From positions 186,001 to 250,000 of the forward strand of contig RSEE01000088.1 in assembly GCA_003971905.1 (NCBI GenBank): a DNA stretch of 64,000 nt, given 5' to 3'. The notes under the pieces were generated by a model, which saw only the letters and a program-made list of their open reading frames with translations, was not told the origin of the DNA and did not search any database. Shown here piece after piece: positions 24,846-35,793 of the stretch (position 1 is its first letter; every line of letters begins with the position of its first letter). Origin of the DNA: Moniliella sp. 'wahieum' (Eukaryota > Basidiomycota > Moniliellomycetes > Moniliellales > Moniliellaceae). Both the position numbers and the translations under genes were made by a program.

Positions 24846-25828
24846 ATGGAGCAGAGCAGTCCGCCGCCCCCCCCGAAACGCTTGCGCTCATCAACTTCCT
24901 CCGCTCCAACCCTGCCCTCCACCCGCACGTCGGCATCACGGCAAGCGGTCGAGTACTTCAAGGGCAAGCACGCCGTTGCTGCTCTCACCTCGCCTCGCTT
25001 ACGCTGCCCTGGCCGCCAAGGGCAAGGTGGCGCCCGCGGCCACCGAGGAGGAGGCCACCAAGCTACTCCACGACACCATCCGCTATGCTTTCTTCCTGCG
25101 TGCCGACCGCGGCGACAAGATTAAGGCGCGCGATGCCAACGGCGATGCCGGCGGCGGCGGCGGCCGTTGTTGCGCATCAAACCCATGCAGTCCTTCCAGC
25201 CTGACCTGGTTCGTTTTGCCGCACCTCTTATTCCTGTTCCCCCGCGGCGGGACATCCATCCCTGACTGACCTTTGTTTTGTTGTTTCTTCGCAGTACTTT
25301 GTATGGCTCTACGAGGGTTCCCAACTTTACGTCAAGCTGGCCGGATTCGGCATGGTCGCCGTCATCCTTGCCGCTGTCATGTTCCCGCTCTGGCCTGCGT
25401 TTCTGAGGCAAGGCGTCTGGTACCTGTCGGTGGCCGTGCTGTTTTTGATTGGCGCGTTTATTGTCTTGGCCATCTTCCGTCTGATCCTCTATGTGATTAC
25501 GATCGTGGTGGCCAGTCCGGGGATTTGGCTGTTCCCCAACCTTTTTGAAGACGTTGGATTTTTCGACTCGTTCAAGCCGCTCTGGGCATGGGACTTGCCT
25601 CCTCCTCCGAAAAAGGCCAAGCGGTCCAAGGCGAAGCAAGTCTCTCCGCAGCAAGGCCAAGGGTCAGAGGAAGAGAAAGCACCTTCCGGCCGTACTGCCG
25701 TCGCCAACCTGCCCGGCATGGCGCCGGCCGAGCCGAGAGCGCGGCGCCGCGCTCCAAACTGCCGCCACCCCCTTCCAGCCACCCAGGTAGAGCAAAAAGT
25801 TTATCTCAAGCTCGACGAACTGGATTAG
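24846..25828 (+). CDS. SEC62: Sec62, ER post-translational translocation subunit
   Basis: Membrane protein that works with Sec61/Sec63 to import proteins into the ER after translation. Seen: INFLRSNPALHPHVGIT, then AVEYFKGKHAVAAL, ATKLLHDTIRYAFFLRADRG, KPMQSFQPD, then after the intron YFVWLYEGSQ and two membrane spans (about 25330-25400 and 25425-25510), MFPLWP between them. The tail is lysine-rich. The intron 25209-25294 (donor GTTCGT, acceptor CGCAG) joins QPDL to YFVWLYEG. The ATG at 24846 starts MEQSSPPPPP. The N-terminal third changes frame three times (near 24872, 24935 and 24990); the membrane part is clean. Sec62 kinship is clear from the YFKGK and WLYEGS blocks. Confidence 0.87.
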
Positions 25829-26347
25829 AAACGATGTTTGTGCCTGCCGCTCGCTTCCCCCCATTTTTCTGTCGGCATACCCTGGTCGATTTCGACGAGA
25901 CGGCATAGTAGAGTAGGCATCTGTACCCACCCTGCAAAGGAACCCTTATTCCAGCTGCCGCCTGCTGTAGCCGTTGGCCAGCCTCGCGAGTTCTTCCGAT
26001 GGTCAATGGCTATCCTTACGGCCCCAGAGCTAACAGGAACGAACGGACCGCGCGCCTGGCTGGCGCTCCTTGGTCAGTGAGGGCCGCATTCTGCATTCAT
26101 AGAGCCGAGGCCGCGCCCCCCTCTACATATCCACCCCGCCCTACCCTTCTCGCCCAGACTCGACTAGCCACACCCTGGGTGAAGCTTGCGACTTGACTGA
26201 AATTGTTTCCTGTAGCATACTCTGATATGTGCAGTGCCGTCTACGTGGGGATTCCCAGCGTGGGGGTACGGCGAGTGGGGGGGGGGGGGGCAACAGGGGA
26301 GTTGCGAGGTCACTAGTGTACAAGGGCAGTAAGGGCATGGAGGAGGC
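25829..26347. other. convergent intergenic region
   Basis: Between the 3' ends of SEC62 (+) and IMP4 (-). No gene is seen. A G homopolymer lies at about 26278-26290. Confidence 0.55.
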
Positions 26348-27321
26348 CTAGGCGAGCTGGGAGCGTTTCTTGGCCGTGTTCATGTACGGCCGCAGCACCC
26401 ACTCGACATCTGCCGTGGCATTCTCCAGGGTGCCCTGACGGATCTCAAACGGCCGCATCTCGAACCGAGGACCGACCTCGGCGAGCTGGACGTCCTTGTG
26501 GCTCAACTTGAGGAACACGTGGTGACGGAACGAAATGTAATCGTTGCGATTGGCAAATGTCATGACACGCTTCGCGTCCTCCTTGGGCACGGGGAACAAG
26601 AAGCGCAGGACACTCATCACGCGCACGCCCAAGGGCGAAGCGAGGTTGTCAAAGATCAAGTGCGGGTACTGCTCCGACACGGTCGACTGCGCATGCGCAT
26701 CCACCTCGTGCCGCAGCACCACATTCGCCAGGTTGAACTTGACTGTTGGGCCATGGGGGAAATGGGAGACGATGAGCGCATCGGGCACACCGCGGTGCTC
26801 ATGCACAATCACCACGTCCGTAATGTCGTTGGCGCGACAGGCAGCTGCGAGCTCGGCGGTGGTGTAGCCACCCCGGTTGAGACGCGTGGCATTGGGGAAA
26901 ACAAGACGAAGTTCCTTGGCGAATTGGGTCAGGCGAGAGGAAGGATTGTGGGAGGTGGTGACCAGCACACGCGGGTCGTACGTGCCGGCCTTGCTGTACT
27001 CGTCGTCGAGCGAAGAACCGGGCTCTGAATACCATGCGAGGAAAACAACCAAAGCAGAGTCAGAGAGATGCGCAGACAGAAGCCCAAAGGGGGAGGGGGG
27101 GGGGGGGACCCAACGCCCGACTACGTACCGGCCTGCGACTCGTCGAGGGTGAGGGTGGCGGCGTACTTGCGCGCATCGTCGCGCAGCTCGGGCGGGATGG
27201 GCTTGCCCTCGGCCAAAAACTGGCGGATTTTTTGCTTGCGCGCCCAGATCTGGCGCTCCTGGGCCTCGAGGTTCTTGCGGTAGATGAACTCGCGGCGCTC
27301 GCGGATTTGCCGGCGCAGCAT
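26348..27321 (-). CDS. IMP4: IMP4, U3 snoRNP Brix-domain protein
   Basis: Component of the U3 snoRNP/SSU processome needed for 18S rRNA maturation in the nucleolus. Exon 1 (27321-27129) has the typical N-terminus MLRRQIRERREFIYRKNLE; exon 2 (27024-26348) has the Brix domain with VLVTTSHNPSSRL, RLNRGGYTT, VIVHEHRGVPDALIVSHFP, GPTVKFNL, HLIFDNL, RNDYISFRHHVF and the terminal EWVLRPYMNTAKKR. The intron 27128-27025 (GTACGT to TTCAG) contains a G-run. The joined product is 289 residues, the usual size for Imp4, with no frame break. It is divergent from the L28 gene across 286 bp. Confidence 0.95.
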
Positions 27322-27607
27322 GGCGGTGGGTCAGGTCGACGCGATGGGGAGAGAAGAAGAAGAGGTAGGCAGCCAGCGAGGTGTGCCCCCACTCCTCCGC
27401 GCCGACCCCCCCCAGGGCCGGGAGGAAAAAAAATAGAGTGCCCCGGGGCGGAATGGCCGCCGGGCGGAATTGCGGCCGAGGCGCTTCGCTTCTTCTTGGA
27501 TTGACTGGCCCCAGTTGGCGGCGGGCGGGAACGGCAGACTTGAGCGCTACGCCGTCGCTGCTGCCTCTGCCTCTTTTGCCGCCGCCTCTGCCGCCTCGCT
27601 CCCCACC

Positions 27608-28240
27608 ATGTTCGTCTCGCCGCGCGTGCTATCGTACCGGTTCCGGTACTGGCGGCAGAGCCAGAGCACCCTCAAGTCCGTCAAGGCTCAGCGGGAAGAC
27701 TGGGAGTCGCACCGTCTGTTCCCGGCTGCGCGGCATGGTCTGTACCATGGCGTGCGCATTGGCAATGGCCATCGCATCACCAAGAAGCAAAAGCACCACA
27801 ACAAGCGCCTGTTCAAGCCCAACATTGGCAAGCGTCGTGTGTTTAGTGTGATTCTGGGCCGCGCGATCCTCACCCGCCTCAGTACCCGCGCCATCCGCGC
27901 CATCAAGCGCGCCGGCTCGCTCGACAAGTACATCCGCTCCTCCAGTGACGGCAAGCTGGGTGAGTTTGGTCGTTCGCTGCGCGACGAGATGGCCGAGTGC
28001 GGGACGATTCAGATGCAGTTTGAGCGACTGGGCCTGCTGCCGTCGATCGAGGAGACCCGGACCGAGTACATGAAGAACCGCAAGGGCCCGCTCAACAAGC
28101 TCCACAAGAAGAAGGCGTGGCAGCCGCCCGAGGCCGCCCTCAAGGTGGCATCACAAACGTCGCCGTTGCAGTTGGCGCTCAAGAACCTGCGTGCCAGCGA
28201 GGGCCACGACTTTTATGGCCCCATCAAAAAGTCCTCCTAA
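27608..28240 (+). CDS. MRPL24: mitochondrial ribosomal protein bL28m
   Basis: Large-subunit mitoribosome protein of the L28 family (yeast Mrpl24). It is uninterrupted and 210 residues long. The L28 core GLYHGVRIGNGHRITKK, then KRLFKPNIGKRRVFSVILGR and TRAIRAIKRAGSLDKYI, fills residues 40-110; a fungal-type C-terminal extension follows. The ATG at 27608 (MFVSPRVLSYRFRYWR) gives a basic N-terminus fit for mitochondrial import. An upstream in-frame extension lacks conservation. A short intergenic region separates it from IMP4, suggesting co-regulated ribosome genes. Confidence 0.9.
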   Translation: MFVSPRVLSYRFRYWRQSQSTLKSVKAQREDWESHRLFPAARHGLYHGVRIGNGHRITKKQKHHNKRLFKPNIGKRRVFSVILGRAILTRLSTRAIRAIKRAGSLDKYIRSSSDGKLGEFGRSLRDEMAECGTIQMQFERLGLLPSIEETRTEYMKNRKGPLNKLHKKKAWQPPEAALKVASQTSPLQLALKNLRASEGHDFYGPIKKSS

Positions 28241-29267
28241 GGTGCCATGCGACCCTACGGCTAGGGCGGTGCGCCGGCGGGCAGCGCCGCTGTCGCTCCT
28301 CACGTTGAGGGAGCGTGGGACGACACGTTGCGCGTTGGCAGTGCCGGCGATTTTTAAGTATGAAGGACGGGCTCACTCTGCCGTGCCTGGCTGTTACGCT
28401 TCTGTAGGGGTGCATTGCTTGCGATGCAAGGTTCGCGCAGGGACTACGATGTTTGTTCTGGCGGCCTTGGTTGTGGGCGGTGGGAGGTTGGATGGGGGTA
28501 GAGTGGGCCGAGGGCTCGTATGCATTACCATAACCAACGCGGAGTGGTGAGGAGGGGCGGGGCGGAGTTGGTTGTGGGCGAGAGGGATGGTGGGCTGGAC
28601 GCATAGCGAATGCACAGGAGGGCAATATGCTGTAAGGGGTCAAGGAGGTGCGGAGGGCAACTGTGATGACAAACATGTGTGCCGCACATTGCTGGGTTGG
28701 TCATGGCGGTCATCAGGCGTTGGCGAGGCTGTGCTGTGGATGTGATGGGCTAGTTTGGATGTAATGCGACATGAGAAGCAAAGGTGGGTGTAGACGACCA
28801 ATTGGAAGGCGCTGCTGTGACTAATATGAGACGCCAGCACACGCGTGCTTGACGGAGTGCTGCATGCTGGGCGTGGATGGACTGAATCGAGCGGGCTGAG
28901 TGCGAGTGGGCCAGTGGGGCTGCGAGCGGAGGCTGAGCCGGGGCGTGCTGAGGCCTGAGGTGTGCTGAGCTGAGCCCATGGATCGCAAAAGGCAGACACG
29001 GCCGCTGCAGTGCCGAGCGCAGCAGCCACGCGTGGCCGCACAGCGCTCCAGCGCAGCACCTCCTCGCCCCGCACCCTGCCGCTGTGTGACATGTGACGGT
29101 GCTGCAGGGGGCGTGCACGAGCATCCATTCGCATTCAGCACTCTGCATTCTGCACTCGCACGCTGCATCCCCGCCCGCCCATCCACCGCCCTCCGCCGTC
29201 CGCCGCTGCCTCGCCCGGCCCAGCCCCCGTCGGCTGCCCCCACCACCTCCCCCCCCCCCCCGTCCCC
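28241..29267. other. intergenic, upstream of the NADH dehydrogenase
   Basis: No gene recognised. The first half is G-rich on the plus strand. The last 250 bases, CAC/CGC-rich, probably hold the promoter of the NADH dehydrogenase. Confidence 0.5.
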
Positions 29268-31386
29268 ATGCGTCTCCCCCGCCCCGCCCCCCTCCGCCCG
29301 CGCTCCTGCGCCTGCCCCTCCGCTCGGGCCTCCGCGCCGCCCTCCGCCCGCCCGCCCCGGCGCCTGCCCCGCCCCGGCGCCTGCTCTCCTCCACCCGCTT
29401 GGTGCGCGCGGCGCCCCCCCGCCCCCCCCCACCCCCCCCCCCCCCCCCCCCCCCCCCCCGCCCCCGCCCCCCCCGTCCTTCTGGGCACGCCACCCCGTCA
29501 TCAAGTACACCCTCTTCGGCCTCGGCAGCATTGGCTTTGGCCTGAGCGCCACCATTGCCCTCATCCTCGCCTACGACTTTACCACCTACCACGAGCACCA
29601 TGTCGGCTCGGTCCCCGTCTCGCAGCTTGCGCTCCACCCGCAGCGCGGCGGACCCAAGAACCTGCCCGTGCTCTCTGCCCTGGTAGACGACATGCAGGAC
29701 GACGAGTCGGCCAGCCTGGCCCAGAAAGAGCACCTGGTTATTGTGGGCGGCGGCTGGGGCGCCGTCGCCTTGCTCCAGTCGCTCGACAAGGACAAGTACC
29801 ACGTCACCCTCGTCTCGCCCACCAACTACTTCCTCTTTACGCCGCTCCTTCCCTCGGCGCTGTCGGCACCGTCGAGCCCCGCTCGCTCGTCGAGGGCCTG
29901 CGCCGCATCCTCAAGCGCGTCGACGGCCATTACATCCAGGCAAAGCCGTGGACGTGGTGCTGCCGTCGCAGTTGGACGAGAATCGCGAGTTGCCGCCCGG
30001 CAAACGGCACCTGCTCGAGGTGGCCGTTGTCGACCGCAGCGGTTCGGATCAACACGGCGAGGAAACGTTTACCGAGCATGTCTATGTGCCGTACGACAAG
30101 TTGGTCGTGGCCTGCGGCAGTGTGACCAGCACCCATGGTGTCCCTGGCCTGGAGCACAGTTACCAGCTCAAGACGATCGACAATGTGCGCAGCATCCGCT
30201 CCAAGATTGTCAACAACCTCGAGGTCGCTTCCTTGCCCACCACCACCCCGGAGGAGAGAGAGCGACTGCTGAGCTTTGTTGTCTGCGGCGGCGGTCCCAC
30301 GCGTGGAAACGGCAGCAGAGATCTTTGACATGATGAACGAAGATGTGCTCAAGCTGTACCCCAAGCTGATTCCGTGCCAGGTCAAGGTATCTGTGATTCG
30401 TCGCGCGAGCACATTCTCAACACGTACTCAGAGACCATCTCCCAGTACGCCGAACGCAAATTTGGGCGGGACGGTGTGCAGCTCATCACCAATTCGCGTG
30501 TCAAGTCCATTTACCCCGACAAGGTGACCTACACGGTGCGCAAGAGCGACAACACGGTGGAGGAGTTTGACATTCCGACTGGCTTCACGCTCTGGTCCAC
30601 GGGCATTTCGATGAACCCCTTTACGCGCCGCGCGAGGTGCTGCCCAACCAGTTCCACCTCAAAGCGCTCATGGTCGACTCGCACCTCCGCGTCAAGGGCA
30701 GCCCGCGCGGCAGTATCTTTGCCCTGGGCGACGCGGCGACGACGGACAACCGGTTGATCGACCATCTGTACGAGTGGGTGGAGAAGCACGATGTGGACTG
30801 TGATGGCCAGCTGTCCTATGACGAGTTTGCCGCCGTCGTCAAGGACATTAGCAAGGAGTACCCTCTGGCGACCAAGCACTTTGAAAAGCTCGACCGTTTG
30901 TTCCATGAATACGACGTGGACAAGGACGAGCGCTTGTCGGTCAACGAGCTGTCGACGCTCTTGCTCGGCTTGCAAAAGAACATCACTTCCTACCCGCCCA
31001 CGGCGCAAACCGCGTCGCAGCAGGGTAAGTACCTTGGCAAACTGCTCAACAGCGAGGCGCGCGCGCGCGACCGCGCCCTGCGACGATCCCACTCCGACCC
31101 CGAGAGTGACCGCCAGGTCGCCAAGACCAGCACCGAGATGGAGGAGGAACACTACCCGCCTTTCAAGTTTACCAACCTCGGTTCGCTCGCCTACATTGGC
31201 AATGCCGCCGCGTTTGACATTCCCTTCTTGCCCGAACGCGTGGGCCAGTATGCGGGCGGCTTGGTGGCCATGTACGTCTGGCGCTCCTTCTACCTCTCGG
31301 AACAAGTCGACTCGCGCACCCGTCTCCTCCTCTTGGTCGACTACATCAAACGCGGTATCTGGGGCCGCGACCTGAGCAAGATGTGA
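29268..31386 (+). CDS. NDE1: external alternative NADH dehydrogenase with EF-hands (NDE type)
   Basis: Rotenone-insensitive type II NAD(P)H:ubiquinone oxidoreductase of the inner mitochondrial membrane, here of the calcium-regulated class. The Arg/Pro-rich presequence is followed by a membrane span (GFGLSATIALILAYDF), an FAD motif IVGGGWGAVALLQSL (about 29736), a second nucleotide motif VVCGGGPT (about 30280), LWSTGISMNP, GSIFALGDAAT, an EF-hand pair inserted at 30787-30950 (DVDCDGQLSYDE is canonical; DVDKDERLSVNE has Glu at position 6), and the C-terminal anchor SLAYIGNAAAF to YIKRGIWGRDLSK. The start is uncertain: ATG 29268 is in another frame than the membrane span, with a C28 run (29432-29459) between them. 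The frame also changes near 29860, 29940, 30298, 30395 and 30630, several at conserved glycine motifs. Confidence 0.88.
29432..29459 (+). repeat. C28 homopolymer inside coding sequence
   Basis: Uninterrupted run of 28 cytosines, with more C-runs on both sides, coding polyproline between the presequence and the membrane span. Its true length is doubtful, as such runs are rarely sequenced correctly. Confidence 0.9.
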
Positions 31387-32577
31387 TCGACCCGCTGGAC
31401 CGCTTAGCTGCTTGGCTCAGCTCAGGGGACGTGGATGCGGAGGTGAGCTTGCACGAGCCAAACCTCGCACCCGCCAACGGACACTATTGCTCGTCGTATC
31501 GCACGGTTCAGGTGGTTCAGGTGGTTTAAGCGGCCCATGTCGCACTCCTCGTTTTCGTCTCCTTCCCCCCTCCGAGCCCGGCAGACGAAGCAGCGGAGCA
31601 GCGGGGAGAACCCGGCCCTGAGGCCTGAACCCTGCTCGCCCGATCCTATCCATGCTGTCTTTTGCTGCTTTAACAGTCGTCCATGCTGTCCATGCCGTGC
31701 AGTATCGTTGGGCGTGGGCAAATTCAATAGTATCCTGTTAATGCCTCGATCTGGTTAGGACAAGGAGCAGGAGCCACAAAGGTAGAAAAAATGTGTGCTG
31801 CAACGCTATTGCATGAAAGGAGCCAAGGTAGAAAGAAGCTGTGCGCTCCAGGCCATCCATGGTCACCTGGTCACGCACACGCCGTTCGTTCAGGTTAGAG
31901 ATCTGAGATCCGATGCATGATGTGTGATATGTGACGCGTGAATGTGACTCCAGCATGTCACACCGCCACATGTCACATGTCACAGGTCAGACCTCCGATC
32001 TCGCATCTCCGATTCAGGCGCAGATTGCGATCCCGACGCTCGCGTGGGGCCAGCCTGGGCGCGTGCAACCCATGAAGCAGCCACCTCGTGTGTCGTTTGT
32101 CCACCCCTCCTCCCTAGTGCCCCACGCGGCGCTGCCCTCAGGGCGCCATCGCCTTCTCTAGCCCTGCGCTACCCCGACGGCCATGGGCACCTATCCACCC
32201 ACCACATGGGAGCTTCCCGTCCCCCTCGTTCTCTATCTACCCCCCTCCCCAGCTGATGCAATAGTAGCTGTCTACCTCCCTGGTCCGTTCCTACAGCCGC
32301 ACGAACCACGCGCGACCGTGCACAGCGTCCCGAGCCAAGCAAAACAGTTCATAGCGACAATCTGTGCGGGCGACCGCTCCACCTTCGCTCCAGTGCATGG
32401 GTTTTGTGGCAAGCAGCAGCAAGTGGCGAGTCAGATGGGGCGGAGCAACGAAACAAAAAGAAATCAACGAGCAAACAGCAGGCAGCACAGCGCACGCCCG
32501 CCCACTCGGGTACCACAACCTGCACAGGCGGGACGGGAACGGGACGGGAACGGGACAGGCAGCCCCACCGGGCCTAC
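31387..32577. other. convergent intergenic with heptad ladders
   Basis: Between NDE (+) and PKA-R (-). No gene recognised. Two 7-nt-phased ladders occupy 31912-31946 and 31967-32015. Confidence 0.55.
31912..32015. repeat. two heptad ladders with drifting units
   Basis: The first block (31912-31946) goes through GATGCAT and GATATGT to GACGCGT in 7-nt steps. The second (31967-32015) begins CACATGT, repeats, and drifts over seven units to CCGATTC. Each step changes a few bases while the phase stays 7. Confidence 0.8.
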
Positions 32578-34212
32578 CTACGCAAATGGGCTTCCAGCGA
32601 TCCAAGTGCCTCCTGCCGTCGCCGATCCAGGCGCGGAGACCGGGTCGTCGTCGGGGCCGACCTCGGTGGGCTCGCCAGGAGTATAAAGCGGCGCTGGCGC
32701 TTGCGGTGGCGGGTTGCTCGTCCCGTACCGCTCCTTGGCGTTGCGGGACATGATGCCGGTCAAGGGACCGAGCAGACGAGTAAACTGCTTTTCGCTCAGT
32801 TTGGCCACCTTGAGCTGCGGTTTGGAGGCGGCGGCAGCCCCCGATCCCGATCCCGCTTCCGCGTCGGCCTCCACGCCTTCCATCCCCTCTTCCTCTGGGC
32901 TGGCCGTGACGACGACCGACGCTGCACGCGGCGTGTTGTACAGCAACGCCAGTTCGCCAAAGTAGTCTCCGCGGCCCAGCCGACCCACCGTCACCTCGTC
33001 CTCCTCGGGGAAGGGTGCGTGGTGGCTGACGGTCGGGGTACCGGCGGTACTGGTCCGGCGCTTACGAACTTCAGCGTGACCGTCGATGATGAGGAAAAAT
33101 TCACGACCCTTTTCGCCTTGCTTGACCGGCCGTTGGCCCAGCTGGTACGTAGCCAGTTGCAGCGAATCCACTAGCTTGGCCCGTTCCTCGGAGCGCATGT
33201 GCTCAAACAGCGGTACTTCCTTCAAGAACGAATCGAACAGCTGGCGCCGCCGCAGCGCCGACTCGAGCAAAATCGTCCGGAACGTCACCCGATCCACCGC
33301 CCACAACGTGCAGGCCGACGTACTCTTCACTGTCGCCGCACGTGGCTGGGCATACATGAGTGCCAACTCGCCAAAACTGTCTCCAGGGCCGTAGGTGGTC
33401 ACCTTATCGCCCAAGTCGGTCGACGATGATGCCGGCGCTTGCTGCTCCGACCCCGATCCCGACCGCTTGTACACCTCCAGCGCACCGGAACCGACAACGT
33501 AAAAGTAATCTCCTTCCTCGCCTTGCGAAATCACCGCTTTCCCCGCCGGCACCTCGACCTCCTTCATGGCCAGTAACACATCGTGGTACTGCTCATCGTC
33601 CAGGTTGTTGAACAAAAAGTGGTTCTGCACCGCCTGTTTCAGGCGGTGCATCTGGCCTTCCGTCTTAGGGATCTGCGGCATGACAGGAGGCGGATGCGAC
33701 GTGCTGACCGGCAACGATTCCGCCGAGACCGAGGTACGTCGACGCAGGTCCATCAGCGCCGGGTTGAGTTGCACCAGCGGGCCGGGTGTGTCGGGCTCCT
33801 CCTCCGTCGAGTCGGTACTGGCATTGCTGTCCCACGAATTGCGGAAGGCGACACTGCCGCCTCCGGAGGTTTGGACGAGCAGCGTAGGCGGGGGAGCCGA
33901 GGCGGCCGCGGCGGCGGAAGCCGAAGCAAACGTAGAGTTGGAGCTGGAGCTGGAGCTGGAGCCAAACGGATCGGAAGTGGCAAACACATTGGGATTGGGA
34001 GCAGCGACCGAGTCGGGCGCCACGTCGTCCGTCGGGCCAGCGTCGAGCGGGGGGGCGGGGGCAGGCGCGTCGCGGCGCAGCGCCTTGCGTTCGCGCTCCA
34101 GGCGGTGGTTGAACCAGTTGGCGCAGAACTGGAGCGTGTCGGACGGGCGGGCGCGCGCCACGTCGCGGTTGAGCTCGTTGAGGATCTGAACAAACTCGCT
34201 GGGCACGGCCAT
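32578..34212 (-). CDS. BCY1: cAMP-dependent protein kinase regulatory subunit
   Basis: Inhibitory subunit of PKA; cAMP binding releases the catalytic subunit. It is an uninterrupted 544-residue frame. N-terminal dimerisation/docking helix (FVQILNELNRDVARARPSDTL, residues about 7-40), a Ser/Ala-rich linker, the pseudosubstrate-type inhibitor site RRRTSVSAE near residue 170, then two cyclic-nucleotide-binding domains. Phosphate-binding cassettes: FGELALMYAQPRAATV in domain A and YFGELALLYNTPRAASV in domain B, each with the Glu and Arg that hold cAMP. RRTS carries a phosphorylatable Ser/Thr. Domain B has a long Gly/Ala/Glu-rich insert before its last helix. ATG 34212 is chosen because it directly precedes the docking helix. 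An open extension upstream to 34407 looks non-coding. Confidence 0.96.
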   Translation of the reverse strand: MAVPSEFVQILNELNRDVARARPSDTLQFCANWFNHRLERERKALRRDAPAPAPPLDAGPTDDVAPDSVAAPNPNVFATSDPFGSSSSSSSNSTFASASAAAAASAPPPTLLVQTSGGGSVAFRNSWDSNASTDSTEEEPDTPGPLVQLNPALMDLRRRTSVSAESLPVSTSHPPPVMPQIPKTEGQMHRLKQAVQNHFLFNNLDDEQYHDVLLAMKEVEVPAGKAVISQGEEGDYFYVVGSGALEVYKRSGSGSEQQAPASSSTDLGDKVTTYGPGDSFGELALMYAQPRAATVKSTSACTLWAVDRVTFRTILLESALRRRQLFDSFLKEVPLFEHMRSEERAKLVDSLQLATYQLGQRPVKQGEKGREFFLIIDGHAEVRKRRTSTAGTPTVSHHAPFPEEDEVTVGRLGRGDYFGELALLYNTPRAASVVVTASPEEEGMEGVEADAEAGSGSGAAAASKPQLKVAKLSEKQFTRLLGPLTGIMSRNAKERYGTSNPPPQAPAPLYTPGEPTEVGPDDDPVSAPGSATAGGTWIAGSPFA

Positions 34213-34716
34213 CGCGGTGAGAGGGGGGTGGTGGGGCCAGTGACTAGCGCCCGTGCCTGTGACTGGGCCAGACGAGGTGCAATCGAAATCGATAAGCGCC
34301 CGGAGGAGGTGCGGCCTGGCGCCTGCGACGCCGCCCAGGCGAGGCGAGGCGAGGCGCTGCGATGCCTCCCGTCGCAGCCCTCCGTTCGCTCGGGCGCCCC
34401 AGCACACTGCCCGCGCGCCCAGCCGCCCGCAACCCTAGCCCCCACCGCGCCAGCCAGCGTGCGTGTGGCTTACCTAACCGGTGCACCGTGCACGCTGCTC
34501 GCGCGCTAGGGTTGGCTGTCTGCTGCCCGCCTTCCGACGCCTGCGGCAGTCATTAAACGCCCAGCGCTGCGTCTGTAACCATAAACCCGCATGGTGCTAC
34601 GTGCGCCGCCACATGGCTGCCAGCCGGCCTGGGGTCCCACGAGCCATCCATCCCATATGCCTCGCACACACCCATCCTCTCTTCGCTCTTGCGTCACCCC
34701 GCCATCGCCCCGGCCC
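34213..34716. other. promoter region of the PKA-R gene
   Basis: 504 bases between the PKA-R start and the TSC13 stop, both on the minus strand. Short GAGGC-type repeats occur near 34335. No gene is seen. Confidence 0.5.
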
Positions 34717-35793
34717 TCAAATCAGGAACGGGAACATGGCCTTGCGGCCGCGCGGGTAGTCCGGGAACTCCTTGCGGTAGTTGCGGTGCTTCTTCTGCGC
34801 CCACACCACCATCTGCGCCGTCGACACGGCCGTAAACAGCACCGCGGCCGGCGACAGGGTCAGCAGCGAAAAGCACACCCACGACATGGTCTGTCACATC
34901 CCCACGTTTCGCCCCCCCCACAGTAGGTTAGTAGCCCATTTTCCACACGCCCGGCCGCCGCAGCCGGCCCGCAACACACGGCCACCCAAGAGCAAGGCGA
35001 ACAGAACGCGCATACGTACCTCGAAAAAGTAGTTGGGGCAACTGACCAGCTCAAACAGGAACCCGCGCGGGATCTTGCGCACCCGGGTCCCGGGTGGGCG
35101 CAGGTTGGAGAGCATCACATGGCACACCAGGTTGCCCAGCTCCGAGAGCACCATGGCCGCGGCCCACGTGTAGATCCACCACGACCCGTTTTGGCGCAGC
35201 CCGCCCTCGAGCGCAGCTTGCGACTTGCCCGGCCCGTACACACCTAGCGCAAGCAGCACGCCCGACAGGCCCCAGTAATGCGAGCTGTTCTTAAACAGGT
35301 TGAAGAGCGGCATGTCGTCGCTGCTAAAGCGGTGCACAAACAGCGTCTCCGCCTCCCGCTTGGCATAGTGCGCCAAGACGAGGGAAAGAGCAACGCATTG
35401 CATCTCGCTGTGCTGATACTGTTGCCGGAAGAGCCACGGTCCAGCCACATACAGCGCGGGGTGGATGAAGAGCGGACCAAAGTACTCGGTCAGAAAGACG
35501 GTGCGCCAAGCGACCTGCGGGCCGAGGTCCTTGACATCGAGCGTGCCGCCCGTGGGGACATATTGGTCGAGCAGGGCCTTGTCGTCGAGCAGCGGGGTGC
35601 GCGTTTCGCCAACGGTAGTGAGGCGCTGGCGGGAGGGGGCGAGAGTGCGCGCCTTGGCCTGGATGGCCTGCTTCAGCTCCAAGACGGTGGGGGCCGTGGG
35701 GAACTCGAGGGTAACAGGGAACTTGGACGGGGACTTGGACGTCGCTGGCGCGGGCTTGGAAGAGCGCTTCTGGATGGTGATGCTGTAGACCAT
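34717..35793 (-). CDS. TSC13: very-long-chain trans-2,3-enoyl-CoA reductase (TSC13/TECR)
   Basis: Catalyses the last, NADPH-dependent step of very-long-chain fatty acid elongation in the ER membrane. The N-terminal ubiquitin-like domain (residues about 1-90) precedes a multi-span steroid-reductase-type domain with WRTVFLTEYFGPLFIHP, ETLFVHRFSS, NLFKNSSHYWGL and VSCPNYFFE. Exon 1 is 35793-35020 and exon 2 is 34890-34717; intron 35019-34891 (GTACGT to GACAG). Exon 2 gives the family C-terminus WAQKKHRNYRKEFPDYPRGRKAMFPFLI. The product is 315 residues, typical length, with no frame breaks. It is divergent from the BEM46-like gene over 321 bp. Confidence 0.95.

Noticed and set aside
30280-30330. 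Programmed ribosomal frameshifting in NDE and other genes
   Set aside because: Breaks are numerous, fall in many unrelated genes, go in both directions and lack a common slippery site; sequence error is simpler.
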